A stretch of 64,000 bases of DNA, taken from assembly GCA_964275585.1 (NCBI GenBank), contig CAXYCJ010000006.1, positions 62,001 to 126,000 on the forward strand. The letters run 5' to 3'. The translations under genes were made by a program, and so were the position numbers. The notes beneath the pieces were generated by a model. It was not told the origin of the DNA. It saw only the letters and a list, made by a program, of their open reading frames with translations, and ran no database searches. Positions 10,058 to 19,157 of this stretch are shown piece by piece; positions within the stretch are counted from its first letter, which is position 1, and the number at the start of each line of letters is the position of its first letter. Source of the DNA: D2472 sp964275585. Its GTDB lineage: Bacteria; Pseudomonadota; Gammaproteobacteria; Magnimaribacterales; D2472.

Positions 10058-10822
10058 ATGTCAATTATCACAGCAACAAATTTAACAAAGAATTACCCAA
10101 ATCCTGAGTTACCAGGACAATCTTTTACTGCAGTAAATAAAATTAATCTTAGGGTAAATGCTGGAGAAATTTTTGGTTTGTTGGGTCCAAATGGTGCCGG
10201 CAAAACAACCACTCTTGAGATGCTTGAGGGGTTGAACAAGATCGACGAGGGTAGCATTTTGATTGATGGGATAGATGTGAAAATAAATCCTTATGAGGTA
10301 AAAAAGATTATTGGCGTGCAACTTCAATCTAACGAATACTTTGATCGTTTGAATTTATCTGATTTATTAATTCTATTTGCAAGCCTCTATTCCACAACGA
10401 CTAATCCTAAAGAATTACTTGCAAAGGTTAATTTAGAGGACAAGCTCTACGCTAAGCCTGATGATTTATCAGGAGGGCAAAAACAAAGATTCTCAATTGC
10501 CTGTGCTTTGGTTCATAGTCCTAAAATCTTATTTCTTGACGAGCCCACCACAGGTCTTGATCCCCAAGCAAAACATAATTTATGGAATCTTGCAAAAGAT
10601 CTAAATAAAGAAGGAATGACCATTGTTTTGACTACTCATAATATGGAAGAAGCAGAGTATCTCTGCAATCGAATCGCAATTATGGATAAAGGTTTGATTA
10701 TTGCTCAGGGAACTCCACAGCAACTTATCTTGGAGCATGCTCCAGAGCCCCCAAAAGCTCCACTCCATGGAAATATTGAGGATGTATTTCTAGCATTAAC
10801 AGGCCATGGGTTAAGAGACTAA
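10058..10822 (+). CDS. ABC transporter ATP-binding protein
   Basis: ATPase subunit of 254 residues for an ABC-2 type exporter. It has Walker A (GPNGAGKTT), a Q-loop region (VQLQSNEYF), the signature LSGGQKQRFS, Walker B with catalytic Glu (KILFLDEPTTGLDPQ) and the switch His (LTTHNMEEAEYL). This set resembles the CcmA/NatA/drug-exporter branch. The permease gene starts 2 nt after its stop, so the two are co-translated and work as one transporter. The substrate is unknown. ATG 10058 follows an AAGGTAG ribosome-binding site. Confidence 0.95.
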   Translation: MSIITATNLTKNYPNPELPGQSFTAVNKINLRVNAGEIFGLLGPNGAGKTTTLEMLEGLNKIDEGSILIDGIDVKINPYEVKKIIGVQLQSNEYFDRLNLSDLLILFASLYSTTTNPKELLAKVNLEDKLYAKPDDLSGGQKQRFSIACALVHSPKILFLDEPTTGLDPQAKHNLWNLAKDLNKEGMTIVLTTHNMEEAEYLCNRIAIMDKGLIIAQGTPQQLILEHAPEPPKAPLHGNIEDVFLALTGHGLRD

Positions 10823-10824
10823 AT

Positions 10825-11913
10825 ATGCTAACAAAACTCCAATTACATCTAGCAAGTATCTTCGTAAAAATTTTTTATAGAGATCGACAAGCCATCTTTT
10901 TTAGTTTGTTATTTCCTTTGATCTTTACTGGAATTTTCTTGTTTGCAGACAGTGAGCCTGATCCTTTGAAGTTGGGCTTGGTCAACAAATCCAAGGATGA
11001 ACTTTCAATTCAGTTTACGGAGCTAGTAAAAAAAGAAAAAATTTTTACAGTCAAGGAGGGTTCTGAAAATGAACTAAAAGCAGAGCTTATAGCTGGTGAT
11101 CAGACTGCAATAATCATTATCCCTCAATCCTTTAATAATATTTCAGATCCAGGGCAACTGCGATTGTTATTAGATGCATCTCAGGTTCGACAAGTTGATG
11201 CAATTAAAGACTCTCTTGAAGCGACATTACTTTCAATTGAGCGTGATCTTAGGAACACTGAACCTATGTTTTTACTGCAATTAGAAGATGTTAAAGCAAG
11301 ACCACAACGATATATAGATTTCTTATTACCTGGCATATTGGCATATATGTTAATGAACCTTTGCATCGGAGGCAGTGGATTTAATATTGTTGAGTATCGA
11401 AGAAGAGGGATCTTAAAAAGGCTTTTTGTTACACCAATTAAACCAAAAGATTTCATCATTTCAATCGTCTTAGCAAGAATGTTAATTATCATGATTCAAC
11501 TTTCAGTGATCTTGGCTATGGCTATAGGGCTTTTAAAAATAAATATTATCGGTGGTCTCTTGCCGCTTTATGGTGCAATTTTATTTGGAGCATTTATTTT
11601 TCTATGCATTGGGTTCTTTCTTGGTAGCTTAGCTAAGACACAGGAATCGATTCGTCCAATTGTTTTGCTCTTCACATTCCCGCAGTTAATTCTTTCTGGA
11701 ATTTTTTTCCCTATTTCCTCTTTACCTGATATGGCGCAGCCAATTGCTAATATTCTTCCATTAACAGTCATTGCTTCCTCTATGCGTGATATAGCAAATG
11801 ATGGCGCATCTTTATTTGCCATGAACCTTAATTTTCTAGGCATTATCTTATGGGTAGTTATTAGCTTCTTCATTGCTACTAAATATTTTGTTTGGCAAAA
11901 AATTGCTTCTTAA
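10825..11913 (+). CDS. ABC-2 type transporter permease
   Basis: Inner-membrane subunit of 362 residues that pairs with the ATPase 2 nt upstream. One N-terminal helix (IFFSLLFPLIFTGIFLF) is followed by a ~130-residue extracytoplasmic domain and then about five helices from residue ~165 (FLLPGILAYMLMNLCIG, ILSGIFFPISSLPDMA). This one-plus-five layout with a large periplasmic loop is typical of ABC-2 permeases of the YhhJ/NatB type. The PQLILSGIFFPI segment is a strong ABC-2 hallmark. Such pairs export drugs, lipids or polymers; nothing here fixes the cargo. Confidence 0.93.
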   Translation: MLTKLQLHLASIFVKIFYRDRQAIFFSLLFPLIFTGIFLFADSEPDPLKLGLVNKSKDELSIQFTELVKKEKIFTVKEGSENELKAELIAGDQTAIIIIPQSFNNISDPGQLRLLLDASQVRQVDAIKDSLEATLLSIERDLRNTEPMFLLQLEDVKARPQRYIDFLLPGILAYMLMNLCIGGSGFNIVEYRRRGILKRLFVTPIKPKDFIISIVLARMLIIMIQLSVILAMAIGLLKINIIGGLLPLYGAILFGAFIFLCIGFFLGSLAKTQESIRPIVLLFTFPQLILSGIFFPISSLPDMAQPIANILPLTVIASSMRDIANDGASLFAMNLNFLGIILWVVISFFIATKYFVWQKIAS

Positions 11914-12070
11914 GCACTTTAAATCTGTCGTTACATCTTATGAAAAAAATCCTTTAGATACAGGGTTTATTAAGATTTTTTTTGAACAAAGTTCGCTAAT
12001 CTCATAGAATTAATGTATAAAGCACTTTACAAGAAAATAATTTTATCTAATTCTTAGGGAGATAATAATA

Positions 12071-14581
12071 ATGTTAAATAAAGCTACTTGGATAGCAAGA
12101 CTATCCTTAACTACCGTAATTGCTGTTAGCTCAATGCTTTCAGTCGGTTCATTTGCCCAAGACAACGAATTCATTGAAGAAGTTGTAACATTGGGTTCAC
12201 GTGGGAAACCTAGATCTGTATCAAGTTCTCCTGTTCCAGTGGATGTTTTAAGCGCTGAAGACATCGCTAAAACAGGAACAGATGATTTGCTAATGCAGCT
12301 TCAAGGCAGCATCCCTTCATTAAATGTTCATCTTCAACCTATTAGTGATGCAGCGAGTATGATTCGCCCTGCTAACTTAAGAGGTTTGTCAGCTGATAGT
12401 ACATTGATCTTTACCAATGGTAAAAGACGTCATCACGCATCAGTTATTGCTTTCCAAGGTGGCGGTGTAAATGATGGTTCACAGGGAGCAGACATTTCTG
12501 TTATTCCAGCTATTGCCCTCAAAAGAGTTGAAGTTCTAAGAGATGGCGCTTCAGCCCAATACGGCTCAGATGCTATTGCGGGTGTTATTAACTTTGTTTT
12601 AGATGATATTTCTGAAGGCGGAAGTCTTTCATATAAAATGGGTGAATACACTGAAGGCGATGGCGCAACGACAACTATTGCAGGTAAATATGGCTTACCT
12701 TTAGGTGAAGATGGTTTTGTGACTACTAGTTTCCAAATTAGACAAGCTGATGACACTTCAAGAAGTGAGCAAAGACCTGATGCAGCATCATTAATTGCAG
12801 CAGGAAATTCTGCTGTTGCTAATCCAGCTCAGATTTGGGGTGCACCTAAGGTTGATGACGATGTAACATTTTTCTTGAATGCAGGCGTTACAAACAGCGA
12901 TGGTTCTGAATCTTATATGTTTGGTAACTATTCTGAAAGAGATGTTGATGGTGGTTTTTACTACCGAAATCCAGACGGCCGTAGTGGAGTATTCACACAA
13001 GGTTCTTCAAGGTTAGTTGGTGACATTGATGGAACTTGCGCATATGCAACTGCTGGAACTGTAGACCCATCTAATTATGCACTGAGAGATACTATCATGG
13101 CAGATGCAAGTTGTTTCTTAATGAACGAAATTGCACCTGGTGGATATACTCCAAGATTCATTGGCACAATCACTGACACTTCTTTTACTACAGGTAGAAG
13201 AGGCGACATCACAGATGGCTTCCTAAGCGGTCATTCTTATGATGTTAGTGGTTCTGTAGGTAGAAACGAAGCTGATTTTGGTCTTAACAACACTGTTAAC
13301 CCATCTATGGGTCCTGATACCCCTCGTAATTTTACAACTGGTTCTTACATTGAGCTTGAAAAGACTTTTAACTTTGATCTTCAGAAGCAATATGACAGTT
13401 TAAGTGTTGCTTATGGTGCTGAATGGAGAGAAGAAACATTTGAAGTTATTTCAGGTGAAGAAGCTTCATGGAAGGCTGGTAAATATGCACTTCAAGGCTT
13501 TAATGTTGGATCTCATGGTTTCGCTGGATTTTCTCCAGACTCTCAAGGTTCTTTTACAAGAAGAAGTGTTGGATTTTATGTTGATTTAGAAAATCAAGTT
13601 AATGATCAATTGTTACTAGGTGGCTCATTGAGATATGAAGACTATACAACTTTTGGAACAACTAATGACTTCAAACTGAATGCAAGATATCAAGTGAATG
13701 ATAATGTTGCATTGCGTGGCTCTACAAGTACTGGTTTTAGAGCTCCCACACAGGGACAAGTTAACGTAGTTAACACTCAAACAACTCTTGTGGATGGTCA
13801 GCTAACTCAAGCACAAACTTTACCTGGGTTTAAATTGGGTGCTGGACAGTTAAGTCCTGAAGAAGCAACCAACACTTCATTTGGTATTGTTTATAATGAA
13901 GGTGATTTATCTTTAACAGCTGATTTCTTTAGCATTGAGCTAGAAGATAGGGTTGCTTTAACAAGTAATGCAGCTCCTACAGCGGCTCAAGTACTTGCAA
14001 TGGGCGCAGCAGGAATACCTAACCCAGAATTAATTGGTCAGGTTAACTATTTCACAAATGATTTTGATACTGAGACAACAGGTTATGATTTAGTTGCCGT
14101 CTACAGTACAGAGTTAATGGGAGCTGATACAGATATAAGTGCAGCTTGGAATCACACTGAAACTGAAGTAACTAATGTTGGTGCAGTTACTGGTGCCTCA
14201 AAGGTTAAACGTCTAGAAGAAGGTCTGCCTGAAGATAGAATGACCATTACAGTTGCTCAAACATGGAGCGATAAAGTTAGCTCATTTGTTCGTGCAAATA
14301 TGTATGGTGAGTACTATGCTGTTCATGCTGATTGGTTTGGTACAACTTCTGATGCAGAGTGGACAGTTGATGCTTCAGTTAGCGTTCAGGTAACAGATAA
14401 TTTTAGCTTAACAGCCGGTGTTCAAAACTTATTTGATACAGAGGCCTTGAAAATTGATGGCTCAGCTGGAGCTGTTGGTGAAGGCGTTCCTGGAAATGTA
14501 CTTGGAGGAATCTATTATGAAACTTCTCCATACGGCATAGAAGGAGCTTTCTGGTACGTTAGCGCTGGTTATAACTTCTAA
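12071..14581 (+). CDS. TonB-dependent outer-membrane receptor
   Basis: Receptor of 836 residues. TTAGGGAGATAA before ATG 12071 is a good ribosome-binding site. A signal peptide ends near SVGSFAQ and is followed by a TonB box-like segment (FIEEVVTLGSRGKPRSV). The plug carries VEVLRDGASAQYGSDAIAG and INFVLDD. The barrel ends WYVSAGYNF with terminal Phe. The SADSTLIFTNGKRRH segment is typical of the receptor group often annotated for vitamin B12, sugars or other organics. The substrate is unknown. The gene stands alone between the ABC permease (157 nt away) and a terminator. Confidence 0.95.
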   Translation: MLNKATWIARLSLTTVIAVSSMLSVGSFAQDNEFIEEVVTLGSRGKPRSVSSSPVPVDVLSAEDIAKTGTDDLLMQLQGSIPSLNVHLQPISDAASMIRPANLRGLSADSTLIFTNGKRRHHASVIAFQGGGVNDGSQGADISVIPAIALKRVEVLRDGASAQYGSDAIAGVINFVLDDISEGGSLSYKMGEYTEGDGATTTIAGKYGLPLGEDGFVTTSFQIRQADDTSRSEQRPDAASLIAAGNSAVANPAQIWGAPKVDDDVTFFLNAGVTNSDGSESYMFGNYSERDVDGGFYYRNPDGRSGVFTQGSSRLVGDIDGTCAYATAGTVDPSNYALRDTIMADASCFLMNEIAPGGYTPRFIGTITDTSFTTGRRGDITDGFLSGHSYDVSGSVGRNEADFGLNNTVNPSMGPDTPRNFTTGSYIELEKTFNFDLQKQYDSLSVAYGAEWREETFEVISGEEASWKAGKYALQGFNVGSHGFAGFSPDSQGSFTRRSVGFYVDLENQVNDQLLLGGSLRYEDYTTFGTTNDFKLNARYQVNDNVALRGSTSTGFRAPTQGQVNVVNTQTTLVDGQLTQAQTLPGFKLGAGQLSPEEATNTSFGIVYNEGDLSLTADFFSIELEDRVALTSNAAPTAAQVLAMGAAGIPNPELIGQVNYFTNDFDTETTGYDLVAVYSTELMGADTDISAAWNHTETEVTNVGAVTGASKVKRLEEGLPEDRMTITVAQTWSDKVSSFVRANMYGEYYAVHADWFGTTSDAEWTVDASVSVQVTDNFSLTAGVQNLFDTEALKIDGSAGAVGEGVPGNVLGGIYYETSPYGIEGAFWYVSAGYNF

Positions 14582-14598
14582 GTTAAAGCTTAAAATTA

Positions 14599-14625
14599 AA
14601 AGGGTGCTTTTTGGCACCCTTTTTT
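14599..14625 (+). terminator. Intrinsic terminator of the second TonB receptor gene
   Basis: Stem AGGGTGC / GCACCCT at 14601-14620 with a T/G loop and a run of T after it, 18 nt past the receptor stop codon. Confidence 0.9.
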
Positions 14626-14635
14626 ATGCACAAAA

Positions 14636-15289
14636 TTATTTTTTAGATATAGATTCCACACAAAATAGACCAAGCGAAACTGCTGGGCCTATACCAAAGG
14701 CAAAAAGGATTGTTGCGAAACCTAGAGTTCCACCCAGGGACCAACCAATGCTTACAACTGCTATTTCAATTAAAGCTCTAACCCATGCTATTGGCAGGCC
14801 AGTCACTCTTTGAAATCCTGTCATGAGGCCATCGCGGGGGCCCGGTCCAAGATTTGCAATTAAATATATTCCGCTTGCAAAACCTACAATAATAGTTCCA
14901 ATCAGGGCTTGAAGAATCTGTAATCCAAAAATTTGTGGGTGTGGCAGAAAGGGAAGAGACCATTCAATCACAGCTGCAATAATAAAGACATTCAATATTG
15001 TTCCAATGCCAGGTGCTTGTTTAATAGGTATCCACAGGAGCAATACGCCTAGGCTGATTAAGAATGTTAGACTCCCAATGCTTAAGCCAGATGTTTTAGA
15101 TAGACCCTCAGCAAGAACAGTCCACGGGCTCATTCCAGAACCAGCAGTAATGATTAGCGATTCACCCAAACCAAACAAGGTTAATCCAAAGCATAGTATT
15201 AATACTGTTAAAGGCGAGGGAGAAAAATTTAGTGGCTTTTCAGAGCTCCAGCTAACCTTAGGCACGGACTTTATAGAAAAAATTTTCAT
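14636..15289 (-). CDS. YczE/YitT-family membrane protein
   Basis: Integral inner-membrane protein of 217 residues with five or six helices (TVLILCFGLTLFGLGESLI, ILQALIGTIIVGFASGIYLI, TLGFATILFAFGIGPAVSL). The motifs AGSGMSPWTVLAEGLS and NLGPGPRDGLMTGFQR mark the YczE/YyaS/YitT group, whose biochemical role is not established. The protein faces the receptor gene in convergent orientation, with the terminator between them. The ATG at 15289 is the only good start; a clear Shine-Dalgarno is not visible. Confidence 0.88.
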   Translation of the reverse strand: MKIFSIKSVPKVSWSSEKPLNFSPSPLTVLILCFGLTLFGLGESLIITAGSGMSPWTVLAEGLSKTSGLSIGSLTFLISLGVLLLWIPIKQAPGIGTILNVFIIAAVIEWSLPFLPHPQIFGLQILQALIGTIIVGFASGIYLIANLGPGPRDGLMTGFQRVTGLPIAWVRALIEIAVVSIGWSLGGTLGFATILFAFGIGPAVSLGLFCVESISKK

Positions 15290-15404
15290 AGAAGACTTTT
15301 AATAATAATTATTGGCGTTAGTGTAAATTAAGGTAGAAAGAATTACTGATTTATATTAAAAATAATTAAAACAATAATGAGGTAATTCCAATATAATCAA
15401 ACTC

Positions 15405-15647
15405 ATGAATGAGTCTGATATTTCTAGAGTAATCGAGATGGCATGGGAGGATAGAACACCCTTTGATGCTATTGAAACTCAATTTGGTTTAAATGAGCAA
15501 GCCGTTCAAGAGTTAATGCGCAGGAACTTAAAACTCTCTTCATATCGATTATGGCGCAAAAGAGTCAAAGGTAGAGCTACAAAGCATATTGCAAAGAGAG
15601 GCTTTTTAGTAGGACGGCACCAATCCTACGATCAAAATAAGCATTAA
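15405..15647 (+). CDS. DUF2805 / TIGR03643 family protein
   Basis: Small cytoplasmic protein of 80 residues. The pattern ISRVIEMAWEDRTPFDAIE followed by FGLNEQAVQELMRRNLK and SYRLWRKRVKGRATKH matches the TIGR03643/DUF2805 family, which is widespread in proteobacteria and of unknown function; the helix-turn-helix-like centre and basic C-terminus suggest nucleic-acid binding. A TATAAT box at 15392-15397 ends 7 nt before ATG 15405 and no Shine-Dalgarno is visible, so the mRNA may be leaderless. Confidence 0.85.
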   Translation: MNESDISRVIEMAWEDRTPFDAIETQFGLNEQAVQELMRRNLKLSSYRLWRKRVKGRATKHIAKRGFLVGRHQSYDQNKH

Positions 15648-15652
15648 AATAA

Positions 15653-15805
15653 TCACTTACCTGTATATAACTCTGCTTTAATGCCGACCGACGAAGCAAA
15701 GCTTAAAATGTCTTTAATTGAGCCCGCTTCATCTGGAGGGAAGAAACCTCTTTTTTTCAGCTCCTTTATTAAATCTTCTTTAGATGACCATTTTAGTAAT
15801 TTCAT
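15653..15805 (-). CDS. Small hypothetical protein (50 aa)
   Basis: A 50-residue frame from ATG 15805 to TGA 15655-15653. It reads MKLLKWSSKEDLIKELKKR, then GFFPPDEAGSIKDILSFASS and VGIKAELYTGK, an amphipathic, globular-looking sequence without membrane segments. It fills the gap between the DUF2805 gene (convergent) and the divergently transcribed cupin gene. No strong ribosome-binding site is seen, so expression is uncertain. I do not recognise a family. Confidence 0.5.
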   Translation of the reverse strand: MKLLKWSSKEDLIKELKKRGFFPPDEAGSIKDILSFASSVGIKAELYTGK

Positions 15806-15857
15806 GATGTGTATAATTTTTACTGTTATATTTAAACTAAATTTTTAGGAGAAATAA

Positions 15858-16268
15858 ATGAATAAAATAATATTAACCTTAACTGTTGTTCTGTGCATGA
15901 ATATTTTTAGCGCGCATCACGAAGAAGCGCCAGTTGCTGCGCAGGGAATGATTTCATCTGATGTCTTTGATCTTGCGGGTGAAATGGATTTATATGTCGA
16001 AAAATATGAATCTTGCGGTCCAGCAGATGGCGAAAAACATTATCACCCTTATGGAACAGTTGTTTATGTTCTGGATGGCGAAACTATAACTAATTCTTCT
16101 GGCTCTTATAAACCTGTTCAAAAAGATGAATATTGGTTTGAAAAATCAAACTGGGTTCATGGTGGAGCAGACCCTGAGGCACCAAAAGTCGATGATAATC
16201 AATGCAGCAAGATGTTAGTAATTCGTGTTGCAAAAAAAGGCGAATCACCAACTGTATTTATAGATTAA
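15858..16268 (+). CDS. Secreted cupin-domain protein
   Basis: 136 residues with a TAGGAG ribosome-binding site and a signal peptide (MNKIILTLTVVLCMNIFSAHH). The mature part is a single small cupin barrel: KHYHPYGTVVYVLDGETIT is the first cupin motif with its metal-binding histidines and later NWVHGGADP supplies the second-motif His. It probably binds a metal in the periplasm; the reaction or ligand is not evident. The start AHHEEAPVAAQ after cleavage resembles the N-terminus of the secreted protein at 36499 (AAHHEEGENSAD). Convergent with the oxidoreductase operon, whose last gene ends 5 nt away. Confidence 0.8.
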   Translation: MNKIILTLTVVLCMNIFSAHHEEAPVAAQGMISSDVFDLAGEMDLYVEKYESCGPADGEKHYHPYGTVVYVLDGETITNSSGSYKPVQKDEYWFEKSNWVHGGADPEAPKVDDNQCSKMLVIRVAKKGESPTVFID

Positions 16269-16272
16269 ATCC

Positions 16273-17328
16273 TTAAGTTAAACTTGAGTTGACGCTCGTA
16301 AGGCTTTCAGAGCCAGGGCACAACTCTTTTTCAGATAACTGATTAAGAGGAGTGTCTGCAATATTTAAAACCTCTGCGTGGTCCTTAAGATCAGGATTGA
16401 CATACAGAAGACCTGTGAGTACCTTACCTTCTTTCTCAGCCTCATTAAGTCGCAAGATAGCATTGCCTTTGTTCAAAGGGTCATGCCTATCATCAAGTTT
16501 TTCCAATGAGAGCAGAGCCCCATCATGCAATGGAACATCAATTTGAGAGCCTTTGTCGTATTGTGTAGAAATTTCTTCTCCAAGAGGAACAAAATCTAGA
16601 TTGGACACGGATAAATTATGTTCTCGAATATGATCATAGCTTTTTGTAGACCCATTGTGATTATTGAAGGTCACACAAGGTGAAATAATATCAATCAAAG
16701 CAAACCCTTGATATTTCATGGCCGCTTTTAGTAAAGGGACAAGCTGCTCTTTATCTCCTGAGAAACTTCTACCAACAAAACCAGCGCCTAGCTGTATTGC
16801 CATAGCCGGAAGATCAATTGGAGAAAATAGATTATCTTCTCCATACTTACTCCTAGATTCAAGGTCATTTGTTGCTGAGAACTGACCCTTTGTAAGGCCA
16901 TATGTCCCATTGTTTTCAACTAGGTAAGTAATATTTAACTGCCTTCTTGCAGCATGTATAAATTGACCAATACCTATAGAAGCAGTATCCCCATCACCCG
17001 ATACTCCCAAATATAATAAATCTTTATTTCCAAGATTTGCTCCAGTCGCAACTGATGGCATTCTCCCATGAACTGAATTAAATCCATGGGCTTGATTTAA
17101 GAAGTACGAAGGTGACTTTGATGAGCAGCCAATCCCTGAAAGTTTGGCAATTTGATCAGACGATAGGCTTAAATCATAGCAAGCCTCAATTACTGCTGCG
17201 CTGATAGAGTCATGACCACATCCAGCACACAAGGTTGAAATTGTGCCCTCATAGTCTCTTCTTGTGAGACCTAGTTCATTTTTCTCAAGATTGGGATGAT
17301 GATTGGCAGGTTTAACAATATAGGTCAT
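16273..17328 (-). CDS. 2-oxoacid:ferredoxin oxidoreductase, beta subunit
   Basis: Thiamine-diphosphate subunit, 351 residues. It has the Cys-rich start of the fold (STLCAGCGHDSIS), then GIGCSSKSP, the ThDP/Mg segment SGDGDTASIGIGQF and the partner motif ENNGTYGLTKGQ; this is the KorB/PorB layout. With the alpha subunit it should oxidatively decarboxylate a 2-oxoacid (2-oxoglutarate is most likely by similarity) to an acyl-CoA and pass electrons to ferredoxin. Its ATG overlaps the alpha stop by 4 nt. Last gene of the three-gene minus-strand operon. Confidence 0.92.
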   Translation of the reverse strand: MTYIVKPANHHPNLEKNELGLTRRDYEGTISTLCAGCGHDSISAAVIEACYDLSLSSDQIAKLSGIGCSSKSPSYFLNQAHGFNSVHGRMPSVATGANLGNKDLLYLGVSGDGDTASIGIGQFIHAARRQLNITYLVENNGTYGLTKGQFSATNDLESRSKYGEDNLFSPIDLPAMAIQLGAGFVGRSFSGDKEQLVPLLKAAMKYQGFALIDIISPCVTFNNHNGSTKSYDHIREHNLSVSNLDFVPLGEEISTQYDKGSQIDVPLHDGALLSLEKLDDRHDPLNKGNAILRLNEAEKEGKVLTGLLYVNPDLKDHAEVLNIADTPLNQLSEKELCPGSESLTSVNSSLT

Positions 17329-19157
17329 AGAGTTTCCTCTGCTGTTTTTGTAATAAAATCTTTTGATAAATGTTTCATAATTGCTTTTGAAATAAAGTTA
17401 GCAGTTATAGGAGCACCATCAAAACATAAGACAGAAATAAGCTTTTCATAGCTCACCTTAGACTCAGCTAATATTAAAGTTTTCATTTGAGCATCTCGAT
17501 TTTGCTCTATTACAAACAAAATATCGTGCTGATCAATAAATTTCCAAATCTCGGGACCAAAGGGAAATGATCTGATTCTCATTGCATCAATGGGATGACC
17601 AGAAACAGACAATTCATCTAATGATTCCTGCATTGATGCCTCAGTACTACCAAAATAAATTACTCCAAATGAACTTGCATTTGTATCTTGCTTAAAAACT
17701 GCCTGAGGCAAAAATGTATGAGCACCTTGATATTTTTGGAGTATTCTTGAGAGGTTTCTTGCATTTATTTCTCCATCCTCAACATATCTTGCATATTCAT
17801 CATGGGAGCTACCACGAGTAAAATATGCGCCTTTGTCTGGATGAGTCCCTGGTAAAGTCCTATATGGAATTCCATCACCATCAACATCTAGATATCTTCC
17901 CCAAGATTCCATATTCTCTAAATCATCTTTTGAAAGTACCTTTCCTCTGTCAAATTTCTTCTCATCGTCCCATGCAAATTCAGGACATGTCCAATCGTTC
18001 ATACCAATATCAAGATCAGATAATACAAAGATGGGAGTTTGCAATCTATCCGCAACATCAAATGATTGGGCGGCAAACTCAAAACACTCTTTTGGATCAG
18101 AGGGGATTAACATTACATGCTTAGTGTCACCATGAGAGGCATAGGCGCAGGTAAGAAGGTCTGATTGTTGCGTTCTGGTTGGCATGCCAGTGGATGGACC
18201 ACCTCGCTGTATATTAAAAATAACCACGGGTATTTCAGCGAAATAAGCCAAACCAACAAATTCATTCATTAGTGAGATTCCTGGTCCACTGGTAGCTGTA
18301 AAAGCGCGAGCTCCATTCCAGTTTGCTCCAATGGCCATTCCAATAGCAGACAATTCATCTTCAGCCTGCACAAAGGCAAAATTATTTTTTCCAGTCTCGC
18401 TATTTACTCTGAATTGATCACAATATTTTTTATAGGCCTCCGCTAAAGATGTTGATGGTGTTATTGGGTACCATGCACAGACTGTCGCTCCTCCATATAC
18501 ACAACCCAAACCTCCAGCATTATTTCCATTTGTTAGAATCATCCCATCGGTTAGATTTGATTCTTTAATTTTAATATCACATTGAGCATTTAAATTATTT
18601 TGAGCATAGGCAAAGCCCATTTCCAATGCACGAACATTAGGCTCAATTAATTTTTCCTTCCCTTTAAATTGTTCATTAATTAAAGTAACAAAAATATTTT
18701 TATCAATACTCATTAAAGAAGAAAGAGCGCCTACATAAACTAAATTTTTAAATAAAAGTCTTTGCTTCGGATTAGGAAACTCTTCGACGCAGAGAGATGT
18801 AAGAGGGATTTCAATAATATTAATATCAGTGCGATTAAATTCTCTTTTCCACGAGGAATCATATAAAAGATAACCACCGGAATTAATTTCAGCTACATCT
18901 TCCCTATACGACTGAGGATTCATTGCAACCATGAAGTCTATTCCAGCTTTTCTGCCCAAGTAACCTTTCTCACTGGCCCTAATTTCAAACCAAGTTGGGA
19001 GCCCCTGAATATTCGAAGGAAATATATTTTTTGGACTAACAGGGATCCCTGATCTAAAAATACCTTTAGCAAACATTTGATTTGCGCTAGCTGATCCAGA
19101 GCCATTAACATTTGCAAACTTAATTACAAATTCATTAATAGATGCAATTTTTTTCAT
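17325..19157 (-). CDS. 2-oxoacid:ferredoxin oxidoreductase, fused gamma-alpha subunit
   Basis: 610 residues. Residues ~1-190 are the gamma domain (NVNGSGSASANQMFAKGIFR...), and residues ~215-600 the alpha domain with the pyrimidine-binding part: WYPITPSTSLAEAY, AEDELSAIGMAIGANWNGAR, TATSGPGISLMNEFVGLAY and RGGPSTGMPTRTQQSDL. Gamma-alpha fusion is standard for KorA-type enzymes. It overlaps the beta gene and the upstream flavoprotein gene by 4 nt each, so all three are translationally coupled. The enzyme class is known for oxygen-sensitive and oxygen-tolerant forms; which one this is cannot be told from the sequence. Confidence 0.93.
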   Translation of the reverse strand: MKKIASINEFVIKFANVNGSGSASANQMFAKGIFRSGIPVSPKNIFPSNIQGLPTWFEIRASEKGYLGRKAGIDFMVAMNPQSYREDVAEINSGGYLLYDSSWKREFNRTDINIIEIPLTSLCVEEFPNPKQRLLFKNLVYVGALSSLMSIDKNIFVTLINEQFKGKEKLIEPNVRALEMGFAYAQNNLNAQCDIKIKESNLTDGMILTNGNNAGGLGCVYGGATVCAWYPITPSTSLAEAYKKYCDQFRVNSETGKNNFAFVQAEDELSAIGMAIGANWNGARAFTATSGPGISLMNEFVGLAYFAEIPVVIFNIQRGGPSTGMPTRTQQSDLLTCAYASHGDTKHVMLIPSDPKECFEFAAQSFDVADRLQTPIFVLSDLDIGMNDWTCPEFAWDDEKKFDRGKVLSKDDLENMESWGRYLDVDGDGIPYRTLPGTHPDKGAYFTRGSSHDEYARYVEDGEINARNLSRILQKYQGAHTFLPQAVFKQDTNASSFGVIYFGSTEASMQESLDELSVSGHPIDAMRIRSFPFGPEIWKFIDQHDILFVIEQNRDAQMKTLILAESKVSYEKLISVLCFDGAPITANFISKAIMKHLSKDFITKTAEETL

